Below are positions 1-6,563 of a DNA stretch of 15,747 nucleotides, in pieces. Both the position numbers and the translations under genes were made by a program. Position 1 is the stretch's first letter. Every line of letters begins with the position of its first letter. Source of the DNA: JBOGUF01 sp050696075 (GTDB lineage Bacteria > Chloroflexota > Chloroflexia > Thermomicrobiales > UBA6265). The notes below the pieces were generated by a model. It ran no database searches and had not been told where the DNA came from. It was given only the letters and a program-made list of their open reading frames with translations. The stretch is taken from contig JBOGUF010000147.1 in the NCBI GenBank assembly GCA_050696075.1, positions 1-15,747 on the forward strand, read 5' to 3'.

Positions 1-7
1 TAGCACA

Positions 8-147
8 GCCTTCGGGGTTTGGTGAGGCCGCCGTGCTATGACGGCCAAGTCCTGACCGGCGGTATAGCCCGCGAGCTTTCCTGGGTTCAGGCGAGCACGA
101 TCCGGTGAGATTCCGGAGCCGACGGTAAAGTCCGGATGGGAGAAGGC
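8..147 (+). ncRNA. FMN riboswitch (RFN element)
   Basis: The conserved blocks of the RFN aptamer are present in order: CTTCGGGG near the 5' end, GACCGGCGGTATAGCCCGCG, GGTGAGATTCCGGAGCC, GACGGTAAAGTCCGG and ATGGGAGAAGG. The closing helix P1 forms between GCCTTC (8-13) and GAAGGC (142-147). One arm carries an extra hairpin (about 26-47, GGCCG/CGGCC) that lengthens the second helix relative to the shortest family members. The family binds flavin mononucleotide and normally represses riboflavin synthesis or uptake genes when FMN is abundant. Here it precedes an ABC transporter operon rather than rib genes. The promoter must lie just outside the window. Identification is from the consensus I recognise, not from a covariance-model search. 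Confidence 0.95.
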
Positions 148-211
148 GCGGTGCATGGGTAGGGTCGCCTACCCTGCCTTGCGTATCCTTTGTCCCGAAC
201 ATCTCGTCGTA

Positions 212-239
212 CCCGAGGGCCGCCGCCCCCGGGATTTTT
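212..239 (+). terminator. Intrinsic-terminator-like hairpin downstream of the FMN riboswitch
   Basis: Arms CCCGAGGG (212-219) and CCCCCGGG (226-233) pair over 8 positions with one A-C mismatch around a 6-nt loop, followed by A and five T residues (235-239). It lies 65 nt after the aptamer and about 114 nt before the first gene, where the expression platform of a transcription-terminating riboswitch belongs. A second small hairpin (GGGTAG 157-162 with CTACCC 169-174) lies between. Part of the 3' P1 strand, AAGGC (143-147), could pair instead with GCCTT (176-180), a possible antiterminator. The switching mechanism is inferred. Confidence 0.65.
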
Positions 240-352
240 GTGCTTCCCACGGGACGGCGGTGGCCGATGGTCGGCAGATGGTCGGCGTTTGCCGATCGCT
301 GCCCGGGATCGCATTGTGTCGGAATGCCGAGCGATGCGGGGGACGGTCGATC

Positions 353-1300
353 GTGATTGGTTTCGCGCTCCGGCGCGTGGTGTATGCCGCGGCGGTTCTG
401 CTCGCGGTCACGAGTCTCGTTTTTGGGTTGATTCACCTCTCCGGCGACCCGTTGAGCGGACTGCTGCCGCCCGGCAGCTCGCCGGAGCAAAAGGAAGTCA
501 TCCGGCGGCAGTTCGAGTTGGACCGGCCGTTGCCGGTGCAGTACGCCACCTTCCTGTCGCGCGCTGCCCAAGGGGACTTCGGTGAGTCGTGGCGGGCGCG
601 GCAGCCGGCGATGGAGTTGGTCCTCGACCGGTTGCCGGCGACGCTGCGCTTGACGGCTACCGCGATCACGCTTGCGCTCTTGATCGGCGTGCCGATCGGG
701 ATGGTGGCGGGGACGCGGCCGGGCGGGTGGATCGATGCCTTCGTGATGGGCCTGGCGCTGATCGGACAGGCCTTTCCCGGCTTCTGGCTGGGTACGATCT
801 TGATCCTGCTCTTCGCCGTGCGCCTCGACTGGTTGCCGTCATCGGGCGGCGACGGGTGGACGAGTCTGGTTCTGCCCGCGCTGACGCTGGCGGCCTATCC
901 CGCGGCGACGATTGCGCGGCTGCTGCGCTCGTCCCTGATCGAGACGCTGGGACAGGACTACATCCGGACGGCGTTGGGGAAGGGACTCGACAAGGCGGCG
1001 ATCGTGGGGACGCATGCGCTGCGTAACGCGGCGCTGCCGACGCTGGCGTTTGTCGGCTTGCAGATCGGTTTTCTGATTGGCGGCACGGTCGTCGTGGAGT
1101 CGGTCTTCGCCTATCCCGGTATCGGGAGGTTGGCGCTGCAAGCGGTGACTGACCGCGATCTGCCGGTGGTGCAGGCGTTCGTCGTCGTCGTCGCCATTCT
1201 GATTGTGACGTTGAACCTGGCGGTCGACCTCGTCGCCCACGCGCTCGACCCGCGGCTGCGTACGCCGGTTGGTCAACAAGTGGGAGGCGGCGCATGGTGA
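353..1300 (+). CDS. ABC transporter permease, DppB/OppB type (first gene of the FMN-riboswitch operon)
   Basis: Inner-membrane permease of 315 residues, the usual size for DppB/OppB proteins. The N-terminal helix begins within the first 10 residues; next come the typical GDFGES motif (about 74-79), several hydrophobic segments and the cytoplasmic EAA-type loop (about 195-226, with LIETLGQDYIRTALGKG). I chose GTG at 353 because the family-type N-terminus (IGFALRRVVYAAA) begins there and GGGGGA (338-343) is a possible ribosome-binding site. The frame stays open back to 155, but that stretch overlaps the end of the riboswitch and the terminator and has no membrane-protein character. The stop overlaps the next start by 7 nt. 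The substrate cannot be read from the sequence; the riboswitch points to a flavin-related compound. Confidence 0.9.
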   Translation: MIGFALRRVVYAAAVLLAVTSLVFGLIHLSGDPLSGLLPPGSSPEQKEVIRRQFELDRPLPVQYATFLSRAAQGDFGESWRARQPAMELVLDRLPATLRLTATAITLALLIGVPIGMVAGTRPGGWIDAFVMGLALIGQAFPGFWLGTILILLFAVRLDWLPSSGGDGWTSLVLPALTLAAYPAATIARLLRSSLIETLGQDYIRTALGKGLDKAAIVGTHALRNAALPTLAFVGLQIGFLIGGTVVVESVFAYPGIGRLALQAVTDRDLPVVQAFVVVVAILIVTLNLAVDLVAHALDPRLRTPVGQQVGGGAW

Positions 1301-2229
1301 CCGGGCGACTCACCCGCCGCTCCCTGCTGGTTTCTGCGCGGCCGGCCATTGGGTCTCAGGAGGCGCGTTCGCCGAGGCCGCGGGCGCGGCGGCCGCGACG
1401 CATCCCGAACGGCGGCGCGATCGGGTTGGCCATCACGCTCGCCCTGATCGTCGTCGCGCTGGTTGGTCCTTACGCGGTTGGCGTCGATCCCGACCAGCAA
1501 GCGTTGTCGTCGCGGCTGGCTGAACCGTTGCTTTGGGGCGGCAGCTTCGATGCTCCGTTCGGCACCGATGCCCTCGGCCGGGACCTGCTGGCGCGCGTCG
1601 TGGCTGGGGCGCGCATTTCGCTGGCGGTCGGCGTGATCGCGACCTTCTTCGCGGGCCTGATCGGCGTCACGCTAGGGTTGCTTGCCGGGTACGCGGGGCG
1701 CCTGGTCGACGCGGCGATCTCGTTCGTGGTCGACGTGCAAATGGCTGTGCCGTTCGTGGTGATCGCGATCGGCGTCGTCACGGTGTTGGGCAATAGCTTC
1801 ACCAACGTCATCGCGGTCCTGGCGCTGACCGGCTGGATCGGCTACGCGCGGATCGTTCGGTTGCAGGCGATGTCGCTGCGGCACGCACCGTACGTTGAGG
1901 CGGCACGCGCGGCCGGCGCCCACCCGGCGCGGGTGCTGGCGCGCCACGTCCTGCCGAACGTAGCCGGGCCGATCATCGTCGTCGCCAGCCAGCAGGTCGC
2001 GGCGATGATCCTCTATGAAGCGGCGCTGAGTTACCTCGGTCTCGGCATCCCCAGCGATCGCATCACCTGGGGCGGCATGGTTGCGGACGGCCGCGACACG
2101 CTCTTGACCGCCTGGTGGGTCTCGACGATCCCCGGCGCGGCGATCGCGCTCACGATCCTCGGTTTCAACTTGCTCGGCGACTGGCTGCGCGATGCGTTGG
2201 ATCCCGCATCGCGTGGGCGGAGCCTCTAG
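1294..2229 (+). CDS. ABC transporter permease, DppC/OppC type
   Basis: Second inner-membrane permease, 311 residues. After a basic N-terminal tail of about 40 residues comes an OppC-type first helix (about 42-62). The FGTDALGRDLLARV motif typical of DppC proteins follows (about 89-102), then further membrane helices and the EAA loop (about 201-231, VEAARAAGAHPARVLARHVLPN). It starts inside the last codons of the preceding permease, with a GGGAGG-like site (1282-1287) just before the ATG, so the two are probably translated in a fixed ratio and form a heterodimer. The ATPases (DppD/DppF) that usually follow are missing here, so an ATPase encoded elsewhere is needed. Confidence 0.92.
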   Translation: MVTGRLTRRSLLVSARPAIGSQEARSPRPRARRPRRIPNGGAIGLAITLALIVVALVGPYAVGVDPDQQALSSRLAEPLLWGGSFDAPFGTDALGRDLLARVVAGARISLAVGVIATFFAGLIGVTLGLLAGYAGRLVDAAISFVVDVQMAVPFVVIAIGVVTVLGNSFTNVIAVLALTGWIGYARIVRLQAMSLRHAPYVEAARAAGAHPARVLARHVLPNVAGPIIVVASQQVAAMILYEAALSYLGLGIPSDRITWGGMVADGRDTLLTAWWVSTIPGAAIALTILGFNLLGDWLRDALDPASRGRSL

Positions 2230-2249
2230 GCGGAACACGGACGACGTAC

Positions 2250-2256
2250 AGGAGGA
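2250..2256 (+). promoter_or_regulatory. Strong ribosome-binding site that fixes the start of the solute-binding protein
   Basis: AGGAGGA lies 7 nt before GTG 2264, a near-perfect Shine-Dalgarno sequence and spacing. The frame is open 72 nt further upstream, to an ATG at 2192 inside the preceding permease gene, but that start has no comparable site. The strong site fits a binding protein needed in excess over its permeases. Confidence 0.8.
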
Positions 2257-2263
2257 AATTCCA

Positions 2264-3862
2264 GTGGCACGACTTCTTTATGGAATCGGATCGACGGTGA
2301 GTGGTGGGTTGCTGACCAGGCGGCGGCTCTGGCAAGCGATGGGCGTCGGCACGGTCGCGCTGACGTCGCGGGGCGTCGTCTCTGCCGGCGGCGGCCAGGC
2401 GGTCGGGACGAACCGGCTCTTGCATCAAGCAACCCCCGGCGTCGAACCGATCGACGAACTTGTCATCGACCTCGCTGGCGAGGCGCCGAGTCTCGATCCG
2501 GCACTCGTCTACGACAGTGACGGCTGGTCGGTGATCCACTCAATCTACGATTCGCTGGTGCAATACGGCCCGACCGGGGAGCTCGAAATGTTGGCGGCGG
2601 AGTCGATCAGCCAACCCGACCCGCTGACCTTCGAGATCAAGCTGCGGCCGAACCGGACTTTCCACAACGGCGAGCCGGTCGATGCGAAGGCGATTGCCTT
2701 TTCGGTGCAACATCTCGTCGATGACGACACCGGATCGCAGCTTGCCGAGACGTTCAAGGTCATTACCGAGGTCCGGGAGGTCGATGCGCTTACAGTCCAC
2801 TTCGACCTTGCCCAACCCGCACCGTGGTTGCCGGCGCAGATGGCGGCCTGGCTGGCGCTTATCCCCCCCGAATACGGAGCCACCCAAGACTTTGGCGCGA
2901 ATCCGGTCGGGGCGGGGCCGTATCGCTTCGTCGAGTGGGTACGGGGGGATCACATCACGCTCGACGTGAACCCGGACTATTCGGCGGATATCGTCAAGGG
3001 GCGGCCGATTGCCAATCGGGTGATCTTCCGCTTCGTGCCGGAGGCGAGCACGCGGGTTGCCGACCTGCTGGCGGGCAACGCGGGGCTGATCCGGACGATT
3101 CCGGACCAGATTCAGGCCGTGGAGGAGGGGGGCGCGCGGGCGGTTACGACGCCGATCGCCGGCGTCACCTTTGTCCGCATCGCAATCGATACGGAACCGT
3201 TCGGCGACGTTCGCGTGCGGCAGGCGCTGAACTACGCGGTCGACGTGGATGCGATCGTGCAGGCGCTTGCTGGTGGCCACGGTGCGCGGCTCGCCAATCT
3301 CTTCCCGGAGAGCGGATTGGGGTACAACCCGGACCTGGCGCCATACGCGTACGATCCGGAGCGGGCGAAGGCGTTGCTGGCCGAGGCCGGGTACGCCGAA
3401 GGGTTCTCGACGGCATTGGAGCACACAATCGGCGAGAGTCAGATAATCGTCGAGGCAATTGCCGCGCAATTGGGCGAGGTTGGGATCGAGGTAGAGTTGC
3501 GACCGCGAGAGACGGCGACCTTCAATGAGACGTGGGCCGACCCAGAAGGGGCGCCCTTGCGCTATGCGAGTTGGCGGCCGATGTTCGACCCGTACACGCT
3601 GATCAACCTGATGGTCTCGAACCAGGGCTTCCTCTCCCGGTACGACAGCGCGGGGGCGCAGTCGCTGATCGACGCGGGGGCGATCGAGGCCGATCCGGCG
3701 ACGCGGGCGGAGATCTACCGGCAACTCGGGCAGGTGCTGCGCGACGAGCCGGCGGCAATCTACCTCTTCAGTCTAACCGCCTTCTACGGGGCGTCCGCCG
3801 AGTTGCCGGCGTGGTCGCCGCGACCCGACGACTACGTGATCCCGGCGGTCCGCAATGACTAG
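2264..3862 (+). CDS. Extracytoplasmic solute-binding protein, family 5 (Dpp/Opp/nickel type)
   Basis: Protein of 532 residues. The N-terminus carries LTRRRLWQAMG followed by a hydrophobic stretch, which resembles a twin-arginine signal; there is no lipobox cysteine. The mature part has the family 5 landmarks: EAPSLDPA near residue 75, a segment beginning YDSL, LRPNRTFHNGEPVDA, GAGPYRFVEW, VRQALNYAVD, and YDPERAKALLAEAGY in the second half. The family delivers peptides, nickel, heme, opines and other ligands to DppBC-type permeases. It is the third gene of the FMN-riboswitch operon and its last 8 nt overlap the next gene. Family membership is clear. A flavin-related ligand is inferred from the riboswitch only; peptide binding remains the default alternative. 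Confidence 0.92.
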   Translation: MARLLYGIGSTVSGGLLTRRRLWQAMGVGTVALTSRGVVSAGGGQAVGTNRLLHQATPGVEPIDELVIDLAGEAPSLDPALVYDSDGWSVIHSIYDSLVQYGPTGELEMLAAESISQPDPLTFEIKLRPNRTFHNGEPVDAKAIAFSVQHLVDDDTGSQLAETFKVITEVREVDALTVHFDLAQPAPWLPAQMAAWLALIPPEYGATQDFGANPVGAGPYRFVEWVRGDHITLDVNPDYSADIVKGRPIANRVIFRFVPEASTRVADLLAGNAGLIRTIPDQIQAVEEGGARAVTTPIAGVTFVRIAIDTEPFGDVRVRQALNYAVDVDAIVQALAGGHGARLANLFPESGLGYNPDLAPYAYDPERAKALLAEAGYAEGFSTALEHTIGESQIIVEAIAAQLGEVGIEVELRPRETATFNETWADPEGAPLRYASWRPMFDPYTLINLMVSNQGFLSRYDSAGAQSLIDAGAIEADPATRAEIYRQLGQVLRDEPAAIYLFSLTAFYGASAELPAWSPRPDDYVIPAVRND

Positions 3863-4961
3863 GAACATTCCCCTTCCTACCGTGCCCGCGATCGGTCGCG
3901 CGCCGACCGAAGAGGAGATCGCCTTCGTGCGCGACCGTCGCGTCGGACGGCTGGCCACGGCCGACAAGCAGGGCAATCCGTACGCGGTGCCGGTTTGCTA
4001 TGCCGTGCTGGAAACGCCAGACGGCCCTGTGATCGTTTCGGCACTGGATCAGAAGCCGAAGTCGCGGCCACTCGAACGGCTGCGGCGGGTGCAGAACATC
4101 CTCACCAGACCGGAGGCAGCGCTGATCGTCGACGACTACGCGGAGGATTGGGATCGGCTCGCCTTCGTTCAACTTCGGGGCGGCGCGCGGCTGATTGATC
4201 CGGGGCAGCCGGGGCATCAGGAGGCGGTCGGCGCACTTCGAGTCAAGTATCCCCAGTACGCGCGGATGGCGATCGACGCGGCGCCGGTGATCTGGATCGA
4301 GACGCTCTCCGCAAGCTCTTGGCGAAGCGATAGAGAAGATAGGTCGCTGCCGAGGCCGAGCGACCTGCCGTCGATCGTGCGCGGGCGGCGATCTGTGCGC
4401 GCGTTTCGAGCGGAACCGGTGGAAAGGGACGTGGTCGAGCGAGCGATTGCAGCGGCGGGCTGGGCGCCGTCGCCGCACGGGCGGCAACCGTGGCGCTTCG
4501 CGGTCGTGGAGTCGTTCGAGCGAAGGCGGGCGCTGGCGGACGCGATGGCGGACACCTGGCGCAGGCAACTTGAACTGGACGGACAGGAACCGGAGATCGT
4601 CCAGATCCGGCTCGACAAGAGCCGGGAGCGGATCTTGACCGCGTCGGTGCTCGTTGTCGTCTGCCTTTACCTTGCCGACCTCGACGTCTATCCGGATGCC
4701 GATCGGCAAGCGGCGGAAACGACGATGGCAATCCAGAGTCTCGGTGCGGCGGTGCAGAATCTCCTCTTGAGCATCTATGCCGACGGGCTGGACGCCGGGT
4801 GGATGTGCGCGCCGCTCTTCTGCCCCGACGTCGTGCGCGATACGCTTGGCCTGGACGACGCGCTACTGCCGCACGCGCTCCTGCCCGTCGGCCATGCTGC
4901 AAAGGACCCGGTGCGGCGGGAACGGCGGCCGCTGGATGATTTGATCGTGTCGTGGGAATGA
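3855..4961 (+). CDS. Fusion of a PPOX/F420-type flavin-binding domain with an FbiB C-terminal-like nitroreductase domain
   Basis: Protein of 368 residues with two domains. Residues about 15-155 resemble the PPOX-class, probably F420-dependent Rv0121-type family (GRLATADKQGNPYAVPVCYA at 31-50, ALDQKPKS 63-70, IVDDYAEDW 91-99). Residues about 171-368 form a nitroreductase-fold domain: RRSVRAF 178-184, APSPHGRQPWRF 204-215, MADTW 231-235, YPDADRQAAETTM 279-291, and GAAVQNLLL 297-305. These landmarks resemble the FbiB C-terminal domain, which uses FMNH2 to reduce dehydro-F420-0 in F420 synthesis. No CofE (glutamate ligase) domain is present. The start overlaps the binding-protein gene by 8 nt, so it is coupled to the FMN-controlled operon. 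Domain calls are confident; the reaction (F420 reduction or another flavin or deazaflavin reaction) is inferred. Confidence 0.87.
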   Translation: MTRNIPLPTVPAIGRAPTEEEIAFVRDRRVGRLATADKQGNPYAVPVCYAVLETPDGPVIVSALDQKPKSRPLERLRRVQNILTRPEAALIVDDYAEDWDRLAFVQLRGGARLIDPGQPGHQEAVGALRVKYPQYARMAIDAAPVIWIETLSASSWRSDREDRSLPRPSDLPSIVRGRRSVRAFRAEPVERDVVERAIAAAGWAPSPHGRQPWRFAVVESFERRRALADAMADTWRRQLELDGQEPEIVQIRLDKSRERILTASVLVVVCLYLADLDVYPDADRQAAETTMAIQSLGAAVQNLLLSIYADGLDAGWMCAPLFCPDVVRDTLGLDDALLPHALLPVGHAAKDPVRRERRPLDDLIVSWE

Positions 4962-4971
4962 TGGGACAGGG

Positions 4972-5850
4972 TCAATCTGAGGTGCGGCCGCCGTCGACGT
5001 AGAGGGTTTGGCCGGTGACGAAGGTAGCGGCATCGGAGCAGAGGTAGACGGCGGCGCCGACGAGGTCCTCCGGCATGCCCAGTCGCCCCATGGGGATCGA
5101 GGAGATCATGCGCTCGCGTTCACCCGGCTCCTTGAGGTAGCCGGCGGTGAGCGCGGTTTCGGTGTAGGTGGGGCCGATAGCGTTGACGGTGACGCCGCGC
5201 GGCGCCCATTCGGTCGCCAGGGCTTTGGTCATGATTGCCAGGCCGCCTTTTGAGGCGGCATACGGGGCGTGTTCGGGGTGGCCGAGGAGGCTGGAGACTG
5301 AACCGATGCTAAGGATACGGCCGTAGCCGCGGTCGAGCATGCCGCGCGCCACCGCCTGCGTGACAAGAAAGACGCCGGTCAGGTTGATCGTGATGATCCG
5401 CTGCCACTCGGCCGGGGTGAAATCGATCGCGGCCTTGCGAATGTTGATCCCGGCGGCGTTGACCAAGATATCGATCTTGCCCGCTTTCTCCTCGATCGCC
5501 TTGACTACGGCGCGCACGACCGCCGGCTTGGTGACGTCGATGGTGGCGGCGATGGGAGGCTGGACGTTGCGGCGGGCGCACGTTCTGGCCACGCGCTTGG
5601 CGGTCAGGTGGTCGAGATCGGCGACGGCCACGCGGGCGCCGTAGTCGGCAAGGCCGGCGGCGATAGCGGCGCCGAGGCCGCCGGCGCCGACGACCAACGC
5701 GACGCGGTCACGCAGGTCGAAGATGCGGGCAAACGTGCCAGGAGCGTAGCCCGGCGCGGGAGGATTCTCCGTTGCCGGTTCGCTTGACGCTTCGCCGGCG
5801 GGGACGATGCTGATCAGCCGGTCGACGCCGTCGCCCGTGGCGCCGGCCAT
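4972..5850 (-). CDS. Short-chain dehydrogenase/reductase (SDR) with an N-terminal extension
   Basis: NAD(P)-dependent oxidoreductase of 292 residues. The Rossmann core begins near residue 47; the cofactor loop reads VVGAGGLGAA (53-62) instead of the common TGxxxGIG. Classical SDR landmarks follow: NAAG (131-134), catalytic Ser184, Tyr197 and Lys201 (YAASK), the NAIGPTYTET segment (223-232), and a C-terminal VTGQTLYVDGG. The organisation is like gluconate 5-dehydrogenase/3-oxoacyl-reductase type SDRs. About 45 low-complexity residues precede the core, longer than usual. The ATG at 5850 overlaps the stop of the upstream small membrane protein gene (TGATG), so it is translationally coupled. Substrate unknown. 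It converges with the riboswitch operon with a 10-nt gap. Confidence 0.9.
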   Translation of the reverse strand: MAGATGDGVDRLISIVPAGEASSEPATENPPAPGYAPGTFARIFDLRDRVALVVGAGGLGAAIAAGLADYGARVAVADLDHLTAKRVARTCARRNVQPPIAATIDVTKPAVVRAVVKAIEEKAGKIDILVNAAGINIRKAAIDFTPAEWQRIITINLTGVFLVTQAVARGMLDRGYGRILSIGSVSSLLGHPEHAPYAASKGGLAIMTKALATEWAPRGVTVNAIGPTYTETALTAGYLKEPGERERMISSIPMGRLGMPEDLVGAAVYLCSDAATFVTGQTLYVDGGRTSD

Positions 5851-6122
5851 CAGAAGACGAGCCAACCGGCGATCAACGTCAGGGCCAGGAGAAAGAAGAT
5901 GACGCTGGCCGCGCCCAGACTGATGACAAACCAAAGGAAGAGGGCGAGGACCAGGAGCACGGCAAGGGCGATGAAGTAGGTGCGTTGCGGCGGGGTGATG
6001 CCGCCCTCTTCCGGCAGATAGGTGCTGGAGAGGCGAGCCGGTGGTCTCACCTCCGAGCCGGCGATGACGCGACGTGCCTGGTTGGCGCGGGTGGCGCGGT
6101 CGTTTTCGGGGTTCGTATTCAC
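5850..6122 (-). CDS. Small membrane protein, unknown function
   Basis: Protein of 90 residues if it starts at GTG 6122, where GAGG (about 6129-6132) lies 6 nt upstream. An ATG at 6155 in the same frame would give 101 residues but has no clear ribosome-binding site. The first ~45 residues are hydrophilic (VNTNPENDRATRANQARR...). The rest forms two probable membrane helices (YFIALAVLLVLALFLWFVI and a second hydrophobic stretch ending in IAGWLVF). I do not recognise the family. Its stop overlaps the SDR start by one nt, and a second small two-helix protein is encoded just upstream, so the three probably share one mRNA. Confidence 0.65.
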   Translation of the reverse strand: MNTNPENDRATRANQARRVIAGSEVRPPARLSSTYLPEEGGITPPQRTYFIALAVLLVLALFLWFVISLGAASVIFFLLALTLIAGWLVF

Positions 6123-6196
6123 GGTCAGCCTCGCTAACGTCAGAGGGCCGAACATCGAGTCAGGATACCAGAGAAAAGGTCGCCGGCACGAGGAGG

Positions 6197-6403
6197 TCAA
6201 GCGTCCTCGCGTGGGATCGGCGGCGTGTTGACGGCGGCGACGCCGTTCCAGAGGGCGACCATCGCGACTTTGACGCCGCCTGCCACTAGCAGCAACATCC
6301 CCGCCACGGTCCACACCGACGGCAGATCGACGGCCAGGGAAAGGGCAACCAAGGCGATGCCCGCGATGGCCATGACAAACGAGATGAGACGAAGAACGCG
6401 CAC
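6197..6403 (-). CDS. Small two-helix membrane protein, unknown function
   Basis: Protein of 68 residues from GTG 6403, with GGGAG (6412-6416) 8 nt upstream. The frame stays open to an ATG at 6466, but the added residues (MAHRPDRPGSSLSQRSAG...) are hydrophilic and unlike the rest, and a candidate promoter's start point would fall just before that ATG. Two hydrophobic stretches (LISFVMAIAGIALVALSLAV and VWTVAGMLLLVAGGVKVAMVAL) make it an integral membrane hairpin. No family recognised. It is the first gene of a minus-strand cluster with the next small membrane protein and the SDR. Confidence 0.6.
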   Translation of the reverse strand: MRVLRLISFVMAIAGIALVALSLAVDLPSVWTVAGMLLLVAGGVKVAMVALWNGVAAVNTPPIPREDA

Positions 6404-6481
6404 GGTCAGAGCTCCCGCGGAGCGTTGGCTGAGCGACGACCCCGGCCGGTCTGGCCGGTGGGCCACGCCATGCGGATGCTC

Positions 6482-6510
6482 ATCCTAGCCCGTGTGCCGA
6501 GCACTTGCAA
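6482..6510 (-). promoter_or_regulatory. Candidate promoter of the small membrane protein-SDR cluster
   Basis: On the minus strand TTGCAA (6505-6510) and TAGGAT (6482-6487) are separated by exactly 17 nt, which gives a sigma70-like promoter with a start near 6475. It sits between the end of the vWA gene and the small membrane protein gene. Each box matches only 4 of 6 consensus bases, so this is a candidate. Confidence 0.35.
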
Positions 6511-6563
6511 AGGGTTAGCGGCCGGATTCGGGTTCGGTACCAGTTGTCGATCGCCGGCCTGGT

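Noticed and set aside
155..352. N-terminal extension of the first permease from an ATG at 155
   Set aside because: It overlaps the riboswitch expression platform, including the terminator-like hairpin, and encodes no membrane-type sequence; the family N-terminus begins at GTG 353.
2540..3724. Long minus-strand open frame (about 394 codons) opposite the binding-protein gene
   Set aside because: It is Arg/Asp-rich with no recognisable motif and lies fully inside a clear family 5 binding-protein gene; long antisense frames are common at this GC content.
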